From: Rhizobium sp. NFR07
GTDB taxonomy: Bacteria > Pseudomonadota > Alphaproteobacteria > Rhizobiales > Rhizobiaceae
Assembly (NCBI RefSeq): GCF_900111905.1
Contig: NZ_FOKM01000001.1
Span: forward strand, 186,001-250,000
Length of the DNA stretch: 64,000 bases
Reading direction: 5' to 3'
Below the pieces are notes generated by a model. That model was given only the letters and a program-made list of their open reading frames with translations, did not search any database and had not been told where the DNA came from. Shown here in pieces: positions 52,794 to 61,126 of this stretch; the stretch's first letter is position 1, and each line of letters begins with the position of its first letter. The translations under genes were made by a program, and so were the position numbers.

Positions 52794-53663
52794 TTAACGC
52801 TTGACCGCGAAAGCGATGCTGACGGCGCGGTTGATGGCAGGGCCGAGCACCGACATGTGCGTCTCGCCCGCATAGAGTTCGAATTCTGTGCGGATGCCGT
52901 CCACGGAACCATCCAGCCGCGCCGCCATCTCCTCCGCCAGCGTGACCGTCCGCTCGATCTTCCTTTTCTCCAGTCGGGATCCGGCATCCTCGTTGCGGTA
53001 CTGAAAGGGAGCCAGTTGATCCCCCTCGTATTCGCCGGCGGACAAGTGAAGAAATGGCGCGTTGCCCGGCGCGGCCTGCCGGCGTGCTTCGTTGTTCAGG
53101 ATCTCACGGCCTTCCCAGTAAATGCTCGGGCTGGCGGCAATCCAGTTGGCGAATAGACCGGGACGCTCGAAAAGTGCATAGAGGGTAAAAAGCCCACCGA
53201 AGGAATGGCCGAAGAGCGATCGCCGTGCGGTATCGATCCGCACCATTTCGACGAGCCGAGGAAAGAGCTGTTTCTCGATAAAATCCAGCAAGTCGCCGGT
53301 TCCGCCGATAAGAACCGGAGGGCCGCCCTCGAAATACGGCGGATAAGATTTGACCGGCGGCGGCCCCAGATCCCAGGCCCTTCGCTGCGCATTGTAGGGC
53401 TCGTCGGACGGATAGCCGATCGCCACGATGACACCCCAACCCACATTCGTCGCCGCGGGATATGGTGCCTGGGTGACGAGGCTGGCCAAGGCGAAGGGAA
53501 AGGTCGCATTGCCATCGGTCATGACGAGTAGCGGCCATCCCTGTTCGGGTGCTTCTCCCGCCGGAATAGAGAAAAATATGCGATAGGGTTCGCCGCCCGC
53601 CGACGGTGCCAGGTCGAAGTACATTGCTCCCGGCATCGCGTAGTTTTGTGGATTCCCAGTCAT
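52794..53663 (-). CDS. IroE/Fes-like alpha/beta hydrolase esterase
   Basis: A 289-residue serine hydrolase of the COG2819/IroE group. The nucleophile elbow is GHSFGG near residue 165, the next block AASPSIYWEGREIL is the family signature, and the late histidine lies in GETHMSVLG. Relatives cleave ferric-siderophore esters inside the cell or periplasm. It lies 86 bases after fbpC on the same strand, so a role in iron release is likely. There is no clear signal peptide. The start is uncertain between 53669 and 53663. Confidence 0.78.
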   Translation of the reverse strand: MTGNPQNYAMPGAMYFDLAPSAGGEPYRIFFSIPAGEAPEQGWPLLVMTDGNATFPFALASLVTQAPYPAATNVGWGVIVAIGYPSDEPYNAQRRAWDLGPPPVKSYPPYFEGGPPVLIGGTGDLLDFIEKQLFPRLVEMVRIDTARRSLFGHSFGGLFTLYALFERPGLFANWIAASPSIYWEGREILNNEARRQAAPGNAPFLHLSAGEYEGDQLAPFQYRNEDAGSRLEKRKIERTVTLAEEMAARLDGSVDGIRTEFELYAGETHMSVLGPAINRAVSIAFAVKR

Positions 53664-53749
53664 GCCCATTCCCGTCAAGGTGCAATGCCTTGCTACGTGT
53701 ATGCAAGAAGCCAGGCAAGTGAAGAACGTTTGAGTAAAACGGCCCGTGA

Positions 53750-54790
53750 TCAGAACGTCAGCAGCAATTCGGGAACGATGGAAATCGTGACCCTCCTGGC
53801 ATCTGCCGGCAGAGGCTCTGTCACGACTGTAGTCAGCCTATCCTCCAGTCCCTCGACCTTCAGCACGACCTTTTCCGACGCACCGAGAAAAATCCGTTCT
53901 TCGATGTAGGCAGTATGCTCGCCCAGATCCTTCGAGATCCTGATGGCCTGCGGACGGACATACAGCATCCGCGAACCTTCACGCTGAGCGATGGAGGGAA
54001 GTACAAACCTGCCGATGGCCGTCTCGAAAGATCCATCCCGATAGGCTCCGGGGATCTTGTTGAAGGCGCAGAAGAAATCCGCGGCATAAGCGTTCGCGGG
54101 ATGGCTATAGACCTCACGGGGCGTCCCTGCCTGGACGATTTCGCCGGCGCGCATCAGCACGACGCGATCTCCGGAAGACAATGCTTCGGCCGGATCATGG
54201 GTTACCATGATGACCGTGGCCCCGGCGGAACGGAGGACTGAGAGCGTGGCGGCCCGCACCCGCTCCCTCAGCCCCTGATCGAGATTGGAAAAAGGCTCGT
54301 CCAACAAGACAACCGACGGCGTGGGAGCAAGGGCCCGGGCAAGCGCAACGCGCTGCTGTTCACCTCCGGAAAGCGTATGCGGGAAACGACTAGCCAGATG
54401 CCTGATCCCAATTCGCTCCATCACATCCGAAACTGTCGCAACAGCCTCGCGCCGAGGGCGCCCTTTGAGACCGAAGAGGATATTGTCGCGAACCGAGAGA
54501 TGGGGAAACAGGGCGTAGTCCTGGAACACGAACCCGACACGCCGCCGCTCGGGCTCAATGAATTCACCGCCATCGACCATGCGTTCGTCAAGAAAGACTT
54601 GTCCGGTATCCGCCGTCTCTACCCCGGCAATGATGCGCAGAAGAGTGGACTTGCCGCAGCCGGAAGGGCCGACCAACGACAGGATTTCTCCGCCGGTGAT
54701 TTCCAGCGATATGTCCTTGACTGCAGCGGCGGCGCCGAAAATGCGCCCAACTTTATCAAGCCGCACGGCGGTTTTTCGTTGCATGCTCAT
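53750..54790 (-). CDS. fbpC: Ferric-type ABC importer ATPase FbpC
   Basis: A 346-residue ABC ATPase. Walker A is VGPSGCGKSTLLR near residues 37-49, the signature LSGGEQQRVALARAL is near 140, and Walker B is VVLLDEPFSNLD near 163. A C-terminal TOBE-like domain begins at about 270. It overlaps the permease gene by 4 bases. It energises uptake of ferric iron or a related ligand by the FbpA-FbpB system. Confidence 0.92.
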   Translation of the reverse strand: MSMQRKTAVRLDKVGRIFGAAAAVKDISLEITGGEILSLVGPSGCGKSTLLRIIAGVETADTGQVFLDERMVDGGEFIEPERRRVGFVFQDYALFPHLSVRDNILFGLKGRPRREAVATVSDVMERIGIRHLASRFPHTLSGGEQQRVALARALAPTPSVVLLDEPFSNLDQGLRERVRAATLSVLRSAGATVIMVTHDPAEALSSGDRVVLMRAGEIVQAGTPREVYSHPANAYAADFFCAFNKIPGAYRDGSFETAIGRFVLPSIAQREGSRMLYVRPQAIRISKDLGEHTAYIEERIFLGASEKVVLKVEGLEDRLTTVVTEPLPADARRVTISIVPELLLTF

Positions 54791-56529
54791 AGTGCCTCAT
54801 GGACCGGGATTTCTCCCTGACGAAACGTTTTGGCGGATCTATCTGGCTCGTTTCGTCCTACACGGGAGAGCAGGATAACGGGGAGAATACTGATGGCGAC
54901 GATGGCAAGCGCCGCGATTGACGCCTCCTCATAGGTACCCCGTGCGGCCTCCCCGTAGAGATGGGTGGCGAATGTCTCGACGTTGAGTGGCCTCAGTAGC
55001 AGCGTCGCCGGCAGTTCCTTGACGCAATCGACGAAGACCAGAAGGGCGGCCGCCGCGATGGCCGTTTTCGACAATGGCAGATGAACGTGACGAAATGTGC
55101 CCTGGGTCGACTGTCCGAGCGTTCGCGACGCATGGTCGAGCGATAGTGGAATTCGCGACAGACCAGCTTCTATGCCGCCCGCCGAGATAGCAAGAAACCG
55201 CATCGTCAGGGCATAGACCAGGGCGGCGCCCGATCCCATGAACAATAGGCCTGTGGAAACACCGAACCAATCCGATGCGGTGCGATCGATAAACCGGTCG
55301 AGCCCGGCGAGAACGATCAGAACACCGATTGCAACGACAGTGCCGGGCGCTGCGTAGCCCATGGTCGAAATCCGCAGCGACATGGCAGATAACCTGCCTG
55401 GTCGGACGCGGTTGGTGTAGGCGACAACAAGACCGAACCCAACCGTCGCGGCTGTCGCCAATGCTGCGATCAGGATGGTGCTGACAGCCTCATCGAGAAT
55501 ACGCGGCGAGAGGCCGGCGAACTGATAGCGCTTCCAGGCTTCGGTCGAGAGATAGATAGCCGGAACGATGAAGCCGATGAGAACCGGCAGCGCGCCGGCG
55601 AAGAGGAAGAACAAACCTTTCACCGGTCCTGCTTCCTGCTGTGCCAGACCACGTGTGCGCCGCGCATCCGTTGCATAACGTTGCTGTCGCCGGGCAAAGC
55701 GCTCCAACCCGACAAGGGCCAATACGACCATCAACAGGGCCAGTGCTATCTGTGATGCCCCCGGCAGGTCCGTCCGGGTGATCCATGTGGTGTAGATCGA
55801 GACTGTTAGAGTGCGTACACCCAGAAACTCTGCGGCGCCGACGTCGTTCAATGTTTCCATCAATGCGAGGGCGATGCCGATCGCCACCGCAGGCCGCGCC
55901 AGGGGCAGAGCAACACGCCAGAAGACTGCACGGCGTGAAACCCCAAGCGTGCGGGCCGCATCGACCAGATTGCCCGATTGCGTAAGAAACATCGCACGGG
56001 TCGGAATATAGACATACGGGTAAAGCACGAAGCCGAGCAGCAGGATGCAGCCAGCCATGGAGCGAACGTCCGGAAGGCGGAACTGCCTCAGCGTCTCGTA
56101 ACCGAGTATCCAGCGGATAGAGCCCTGCACCACACCAATCGGATGCAGGATGTCGAGATAGGCATAGGCGATGATGTAGGTGGGCACTGCAAGCGGCAGA
56201 AGCAGTGACCATTCGAGCAGGCGCCTTCCGGGAAAATTATAGGCCGTCACGAGCCAGGCTGTGCTCGTGCCTATCGTGGCAGTGACCAATCCTACGCCAA
56301 GGAGCAGGATTACCGTATCGACAAGGGCGACTGGAAGAATGGTGGAAAAGAGATGTCCCCAGAGCCCTGCCGACCCCTTCATCGCTTCCAGCATCAAGCC
56401 CGCGATGGGAAGAATGACCACCAGCCCGGCGCAAAGGGAGACAAGCAGCCAGCCTCGACCGGATCGCCCGGTCCGCCCGGCGACCAGACGGCCAATGACC
56501 TGCGAACTGGAAGGCATATCAACGTCCAT
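54787..56529 (-). CDS. fbpB: Ferric-type ABC importer permease FbpB (two fused domains)
   Basis: A 580-residue permease with about 12 membrane segments in two similar halves, each ending with the binding-protein-transport signature (VALPLARPAVAIGIALALMETLND in the first half, HVHLPLSKTAIAAAALLVFVDCVKELPATLLLRP in the second, given here as landmarks). The fused form is typical of Fbp/Fut/Afu iron importers. A second in-frame ATG at 56517 is an alternative start. Confidence 0.9.
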   Translation of the reverse strand: MDVDMPSSSQVIGRLVAGRTGRSGRGWLLVSLCAGLVVILPIAGLMLEAMKGSAGLWGHLFSTILPVALVDTVILLLGVGLVTATIGTSTAWLVTAYNFPGRRLLEWSLLLPLAVPTYIIAYAYLDILHPIGVVQGSIRWILGYETLRQFRLPDVRSMAGCILLLGFVLYPYVYIPTRAMFLTQSGNLVDAARTLGVSRRAVFWRVALPLARPAVAIGIALALMETLNDVGAAEFLGVRTLTVSIYTTWITRTDLPGASQIALALLMVVLALVGLERFARRQQRYATDARRTRGLAQQEAGPVKGLFFLFAGALPVLIGFIVPAIYLSTEAWKRYQFAGLSPRILDEAVSTILIAALATAATVGFGLVVAYTNRVRPGRLSAMSLRISTMGYAAPGTVVAIGVLIVLAGLDRFIDRTASDWFGVSTGLLFMGSGAALVYALTMRFLAISAGGIEAGLSRIPLSLDHASRTLGQSTQGTFRHVHLPLSKTAIAAAALLVFVDCVKELPATLLLRPLNVETFATHLYGEAARGTYEEASIAALAIVAISILPVILLSRVGRNEPDRSAKTFRQGEIPVHEAL

Positions 56530-56543
56530 GATCTGTGAAGGGC

Positions 56544-56576
56544 GGCGTCTCCAGCCATATCAAGGCTGGAGACGCC
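56544..56576 (-). terminator. Intercistronic hairpin between fbpA and fbpB
   Basis: GGCGTCTCCAGCC (56544-56556) and GGCTGGAGACGCC (56564-56576) form a perfect 13-bp stem with a 7-base loop, 11 bases after the fbpA stop. No U-run. It probably protects the fbpA message and limits read-through to fbpB. Confidence 0.7.
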
Positions 56577-56586
56577 GTCATTTCAG

Positions 56587-57609
56587 CTAGTTGTCAAAGC
56601 CGACCTTGTCGACCAGTTCGCTCGCCTGCTTGCGATGGCTGACGATCTCGGAAAGGGGCTTCGTATCGATCTTGAGTTCGCCGAAGGAGGCGATGATCGG
56701 ATCAACCGCGGCACCGGCCCTGACCGGGTACTCGTAATTCGCCTCGGCATAGATCTTCTGTGCTTCGTCGGAAACGAGGTATTCCAGAAACTTCACGGCC
56801 TCGGCCTTGTTCGGCGAGTTCTTCGCAACGGCAGCGCCGCTGACATTCACCTGGGTGCCGCCCTGCTTGAAAGTAGGCAACACGACCTTGATGGCCTCAG
56901 CCCACTTGACCTGCTCCTCGCCGCCCTTGCCGGAGGTCATCAAGCCAACATAGTAAGTGTTGCCGATGCCGATATCGCAGATCCCGCCGAGAATATCCTT
57001 TGCAACGTCGCGGTCACCGCCGGCGGCCTTGCGCGCCAGGTTTTCCTTCATGCCCGCGAGCCACTTTTCGGTTTCGTCGGCACCGTAATGCGCAATGTAA
57101 TCCGCAATCAGCGCGGTGTTATAGGGATGCTGGCCGGCGCGGATGCAGACCTTTCCCTTCCACTTAGGATCGGCGAGATCCTCGTAGTTGAAGGATGCAA
57201 GGTCGATATCCTTGGCCGCATAAAGTACCCGCCCGCGCATCGACAGTCCGAACCAGTGTCCCTTGCCGTCACGCAACTGGGCGGGGATGGCCTCGTTGAG
57301 AACCGAGGATTCGATCTGCTGCGTCACGCCCTTTTCGGCGAGATCGACGAGATTGCCGGCATCGACGACCATAAGTATATCCGCCGGGGAACTTGCGCCT
57401 TCCGACGCGACGCGCTCCGCAAGGCCGTCCTTCATGAAGACGGTATTGACCTTGGTGCCGGTCGACTTGGCATAGGCTTCGAGAAGCGGCGCGATCAGCG
57501 CAGGCTCGCGCGTGGTATAGAGATTGATCTCGGCAGCAGATGCCAGCGAGGGCATGGAAAGGACTGACGTGGCAAGAAGCACGGAAGTCAGGAGGGCCTT
57601 GGCTTTCAT
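56587..57609 (-). CDS. fbpA: Ferric iron-binding periplasmic protein FbpA
   Basis: A 340-residue periplasmic receptor with a Sec signal peptide (cleavage near ASA at residue 26) and mature start EINLYTTREP. The tandem tyrosines Y219-Y220 in GIGNTYYVGLM are the Fe(III)-binding pair of FbpA/FutA proteins. They support iron as ligand against sugar phosphates, which AfuA-type relatives bind. The start at 57609 has GGAG 9 bases upstream. It is the first transporter gene and follows the two-component system on the same strand. Confidence 0.88.
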   Translation of the reverse strand: MKAKALLTSVLLATSVLSMPSLASAAEINLYTTREPALIAPLLEAYAKSTGTKVNTVFMKDGLAERVASEGASSPADILMVVDAGNLVDLAEKGVTQQIESSVLNEAIPAQLRDGKGHWFGLSMRGRVLYAAKDIDLASFNYEDLADPKWKGKVCIRAGQHPYNTALIADYIAHYGADETEKWLAGMKENLARKAAGGDRDVAKDILGGICDIGIGNTYYVGLMTSGKGGEEQVKWAEAIKVVLPTFKQGGTQVNVSGAAVAKNSPNKAEAVKFLEYLVSDEAQKIYAEANYEYPVRAGAAVDPIIASFGELKIDTKPLSEIVSHRKQASELVDKVGFDN

Positions 57610-57727
57610 GGAGAACTCCGCGATGAAGGGCCATGAGCTTCCGCTCGACAATGGCCAGGTTTCGATGTGGATTTCTGCTGTCAGGCGAAATCCTTTCAAC
57701 GAAACTCCACTTATCCGCATGAGCTGT

Positions 57728-57763
57728 GCCAAGCTATGCGGACCAAGGTCCGTATAGCTTGGC
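57728..57763. promoter_or_regulatory. Long imperfect palindrome between response regulator and fbpA
   Basis: GCCAAGCTATGCGGACC (57728-57744) and GGTCCGTATAGCTTGGC (57747-57763) pair over 17 bp with a single G-U position and a 2-base centre. It lies 14 bases after the response regulator stop and 119 bases upstream of fbpA. It may be a regulator binding site or a terminator without a U-run. Confidence 0.6.
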
Positions 57764-57777
57764 AGCCTTCATTCCAT

Positions 57778-58473
57778 TCATCGTGTCCCGCTCTCGTGTT
57801 GCCACTCTCTCATCAGCAGCGCAGCTTCGGTTCGATTGCGGACGGCCAGCTTTTTCAAGACACGTGTCATGACGTGCTTGATTGATTTCTCCTGAAGAGA
57901 AAGGAAGCGAGCAACTTCCTTGTTGCTGTGCCCCTCAGCAACGAGCGTCAGAATCTGTTCCTCGCGCGGGGTCAGACGCGGCATATTATGTCTGGCCGAG
58001 CTCGCTCCAGTGGTCTCCCCAACCGCTGGACGGTCAGTCATTTCCGAGAGAACACGCGATGCAAGCCCGGGAGACACAATTGTTTCGCCTTCGACGACAC
58101 TTCGAAGGACCGCCATGAGAGATCCGGCTTCGACACCCTTCAGTACATATCCCTTGGCGCCACTCTTCAACGCTTCGAAGACGTCGTTCTCGTCCTCGGA
58201 GGCTGTGAGTACAACGATGACGGCATTGTTATCGATGTCCCGAATGCCACGGATCGCTGTGTGGCCGCCACCGGGCATCGAAATATCCAGAAGGCTTATG
58301 TCCGGCCGCTCGCGTTGATAAATGGCGATTGCCTCTGCAGCATTAGCTCCCTCGCCAACGATGGCGATACCGCCCTCGTCCTCAAGGCCGCGGACCACGC
58401 CCATCCGAAACATCGGATGATCGTCTACGATGGCAACGCGCAACGGCCTATTCATGTCAGCCGACATCGTCAT
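57778..58473 (-). CDS. NarL/FixJ-type response regulator
   Basis: A 231-residue response regulator. The receiver domain shows the acidic pair D17-D18 in VAIVDDHPMF and the phosphoacceptor D63 in LLDISMPG. The C-terminal LuxR-type helix-turn-helix reads LTPREEQILTLVAEGHSNKEVARFLSLQEKSIKHVMTRVLKKL (given as landmark). The start overlaps the kinase stop by 4 bases. It probably controls fbpABC, which follows directly. Confidence 0.9.
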   Translation of the reverse strand: MTMSADMNRPLRVAIVDDHPMFRMGVVRGLEDEGGIAIVGEGANAAEAIAIYQRERPDISLLDISMPGGGHTAIRGIRDIDNNAVIVVLTASEDENDVFEALKSGAKGYVLKGVEAGSLMAVLRSVVEGETIVSPGLASRVLSEMTDRPAVGETTGASSARHNMPRLTPREEQILTLVAEGHSNKEVARFLSLQEKSIKHVMTRVLKKLAVRNRTEAALLMREWQHESGTR

Positions 58474-59870
58474 GGCAGGACCATCCTCACAGCCGTTCCG
58501 ACTGAACCACCGCTGCTGATCTCCATCCGTCCCCCAAGGCTTGCTATCCGCTCTTCCAAGCCGGAAAGACCCAGACCGGCATTATCCGGATCCGCCGTGA
58601 AACCAATGCCATCATCTTCCACCAGCACCTCGATTCCATCGAGATGCGGTTTCACCAAGACCGTGATCCGGGTGGCATCGGCATGGCGCGAAGCATTGCT
58701 CAACGTTTCCTGCAGAAATCTATAGATGCAGATCCTGGCACCCTGGCTCGCTACGTCAATCTCCGCAATTTCGGCGTCGATCTGAATGCCGGAGTGAAGC
58801 TCATGGGCCTTGATCGCCCTGGCCGCAACCTCTCTCCCGGACAGCCCTTCCAATTCCGGAAGCCTGAGGTCGCGGCAGATATTGCGGATCTCATCGATCG
58901 CGTCCTGAACCGAGCTGCGGATCAATCCTTCGTCGTCTTCCCGGCCCTTGCCTTTTCTGATCGCCTCGAGGCGCATGATGGCAAAACCCAAAAGCTGCGT
59001 CGGACCGTCATGGAGATCGGAGGAAATTCGACGAAGGTAGCGCTCGTTAAGAGCGACAGTCCGCTGGGAGGCTTCATCCACCCGTTGCCGCAGCACTGTG
59101 TTTAGGTCCAGCAGCTGTGACAGCTCGCGGACCTGATCGTCCAGCCTCCGCCTCTGTCGCTCGATCTGGGCGCTTCCCCGTGCGACAATCAGGAAAAGGA
59201 CCGTAAGCATTCCAATGGTGACGCCGGCGACAACGAGCCAACTGCGGATATGCGATCGCCGAAGCTCTTTCAGAATTTCGCTGGAACGCTCATAGAACTC
59301 GGCGACCCCGACGACGTCTCCCGTTTTCGCATCGCGGATAGGGCTGTGGATCTCGATGAATGGAAGGCCGCTGATTCTCTCGAATGAATGCTCTTCCCCA
59401 TGCAATGGATCGAATTCTGCCGTAACAATTCCATCCAAGCCCTTTTGCAACGATGCCTGAGGCGGGAAAGCCTTGCCGACCAGTTCGGGATCGGTGCTGA
59501 ATGCAACCTTTCCGCCACGTGTCCAGATTTTGAAGGAGAAGATCCGGCTGGCCAGGGGACCGCTGTATATGGCGGCGACGAGATCTGACTGCGATTGCTC
59601 GTCCAGTGATGTTTGTGATGAAAGATCCTGAGCAAGAGGCGAGATGATGCTGTCGACAAACAACGCCGTTGCGTCCGCCCGGTTCTGCAATATCGCCCGT
59701 TCGATATTCGCTGACACCCAGAAGCCAATAATCGCCATGCCGGCAAGAAGCACCGGAACGCAGGCCAAAGCGAACTGCCACGCATGCGTCAGCTTGATCC
59801 GCCGCCCCAGCCCGGGAATCCGATCTTTTATCGACCCTCTCGCTTCGGATAGCGCTGGCGACGGTATCAT
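58470..59870 (-). CDS. NarL-family sensor histidine kinase
   Basis: A 466-residue membrane kinase. Segment one spans about 31-52 and segment two about 210-230, with a periplasmic sensor between them. A coiled linker follows, then a HisKA_3 domain with phosphoacceptor H287 in SSDLHDGPTQLLG, and a HATPase domain with NASRHAD, EDDGIGF and GLSGLEERI. The N-terminal cytoplasmic tail is short. What it senses is unknown; its place upstream of an iron importer suggests iron limitation, a siderophore or a related metabolite. Confidence 0.9.
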   Translation of the reverse strand: MIPSPALSEARGSIKDRIPGLGRRIKLTHAWQFALACVPVLLAGMAIIGFWVSANIERAILQNRADATALFVDSIISPLAQDLSSQTSLDEQSQSDLVAAIYSGPLASRIFSFKIWTRGGKVAFSTDPELVGKAFPPQASLQKGLDGIVTAEFDPLHGEEHSFERISGLPFIEIHSPIRDAKTGDVVGVAEFYERSSEILKELRRSHIRSWLVVAGVTIGMLTVLFLIVARGSAQIERQRRRLDDQVRELSQLLDLNTVLRQRVDEASQRTVALNERYLRRISSDLHDGPTQLLGFAIMRLEAIRKGKGREDDEGLIRSSVQDAIDEIRNICRDLRLPELEGLSGREVAARAIKAHELHSGIQIDAEIAEIDVASQGARICIYRFLQETLSNASRHADATRITVLVKPHLDGIEVLVEDDGIGFTADPDNAGLGLSGLEERIASLGGRMEISSGGSVGTAVRMVLP

Positions 59871-59997
59871 CGTTCTCCCAAACGAAAGCTATTCATCTAC
59901 GTCGAAGCTTCTTGACGGTGACTCCGGAAGCGGGATCACCGATCGCTCTCGAGCGCCGACGTCATCATACAGGTCTGCATGGCAGATCGCAGGAGCG

Positions 59998-60375
59998 TTA
60001 TGCCGATGGCCGTTCTTCAGCCTCACTTGCGCGCTTGGCCGGCACGTTGTGGCTTCCAGCCGCGCGATCGCGATGGAGTGCAGCACGTGCAAGAAGCATG
60101 AAAGTGATGGGTGTCGTCAGCGTGACGAAGATGCCGATCAGGATTTCGTGGATGACGAGCCTTGATGAAGCCACCGAGAAATAGATCATCGAGGCCACCA
60201 TCACACCGCCAATGCCCCAGCTCGTGCCGAGCGTTGGCGCGTGGAGGCGCTCGTAGAAAGTTGGGAGCCGAACAAAGCCGATGGCCCCGATGAGAGCCAG
60301 CGCCGAACCTACAACAAGGAAGAATGCAACCGCGATGGCGGCGATAAGCGGAATATCTGCAGCCGGCTGGATCAT
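59998..60375 (-). CDS. phaG: Cation/proton antiporter subunit PhaG (MnhG/MrpG)
   Basis: A 125-residue membrane protein with three hydrophobic segments. LIGAIGFVRLPTFYERLHAPTLGTSWG is the MnhG/PhaG signature (start near residue 29). It overlaps phaF by 4 bases. It is the last subunit gene of the multisubunit Pha/Mrp antiporter operon. Confidence 0.9.
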   Translation of the reverse strand: MIQPAADIPLIAAIAVAFFLVVGSALALIGAIGFVRLPTFYERLHAPTLGTSWGIGGVMVASMIYFSVASSRLVIHEILIGIFVTLTTPITFMLLARAALHRDRAAGSHNVPAKRASEAEERPSA

Positions 60376-60653
60376 TCGATGACTTCTCCGCGCATGAGAA
60401 ACTTTGCAAGAGCCACTGTCGCGACGAAACCGAGCATGCCGATCACCAGGGCCGCCTCGAAATAGATGACCCGCCCGGTCCCTATCCCGAAAGTGACCAG
60501 CAACAACATGGCATTGATGTAGAGCGTATCGAGGCCGATGATACGGTCTTGCGCCCTCGGGCCGCGGAACATGCGTATGGACGCAAGAGCCATGGCGACC
60601 ACGAGCATGAGCTGGGCGATAGCCACGGCGGTATAGATGATGACGGCACTCAT
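60372..60653 (-). CDS. phaF: Cation/proton antiporter subunit PhaF (MnhF/MrpF)
   Basis: A 93-residue protein with three hydrophobic segments. The family motif RMFRGPRAQDRIIGLDTLYIN lies near residues 27-47. It overlaps phaE and phaG by 4 bases each. Confidence 0.92.
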   Translation of the reverse strand: MSAVIIYTAVAIAQLMLVVAMALASIRMFRGPRAQDRIIGLDTLYINAMLLLVTFGIGTGRVIYFEAALVIGMLGFVATVALAKFLMRGEVIE

Positions 60654-61126
60654 GCGAATATCTCCATCAGCAACTTTTCATAGCGGTTCTTGATCGTGTC
60701 GATCCACGCGGCCTCATCCGCGACGTCGAGCACGTGCATGAGGATCGTGCGGTCATAGGAATCGTATTCCAGCCAAGCCGATCCCGGAGTGCTGGTCAGC
60801 ACCACGGCTAGAACCGCAAGTGCCGTCCTATCCTCGATTTCCAGAGGAATGGTCAGAAAGCCGGGGCGGCCGTTCTTCGAGCGCCCGCGCAGGATCAACC
60901 ACGCCACCGCGATATTCGAACGTATGATATCGAAGAGAACGATGAAAAAGAGCTTGGGTAGCAGATGCCATTTCCTAAGCTTCGGCTTGTCTGGTCGCAG
61001 CGATGCCATGGCCCAGGAAGCGAATACCGCGACCAAAGCGCCGAGGATCAGGTGACCGAGCGTAAAGCCGTTCAGAAGCAGCCACATCAGTGTCAGAGAA
61101 ATGGTCAGGAGGGGATAAGGCAGCAT
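60650..61126 (-). CDS. phaE: Cation/proton antiporter subunit PhaE (MnhE/MrpE)
   Basis: A 158-residue protein with N-terminal hydrophobic segments and a cytoplasmic C-terminal domain (LTSTPGSAWLEYDSYDRTILMHVLDV). It overlaps the stop of phaD by one base (TGATG) and phaF by 4. Typical of MnhE. Confidence 0.9.
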   Translation of the reverse strand: MLPYPLLTISLTLMWLLLNGFTLGHLILGALVAVFASWAMASLRPDKPKLRKWHLLPKLFFIVLFDIIRSNIAVAWLILRGRSKNGRPGFLTIPLEIEDRTALAVLAVVLTSTPGSAWLEYDSYDRTILMHVLDVADEAAWIDTIKNRYEKLLMEIFA

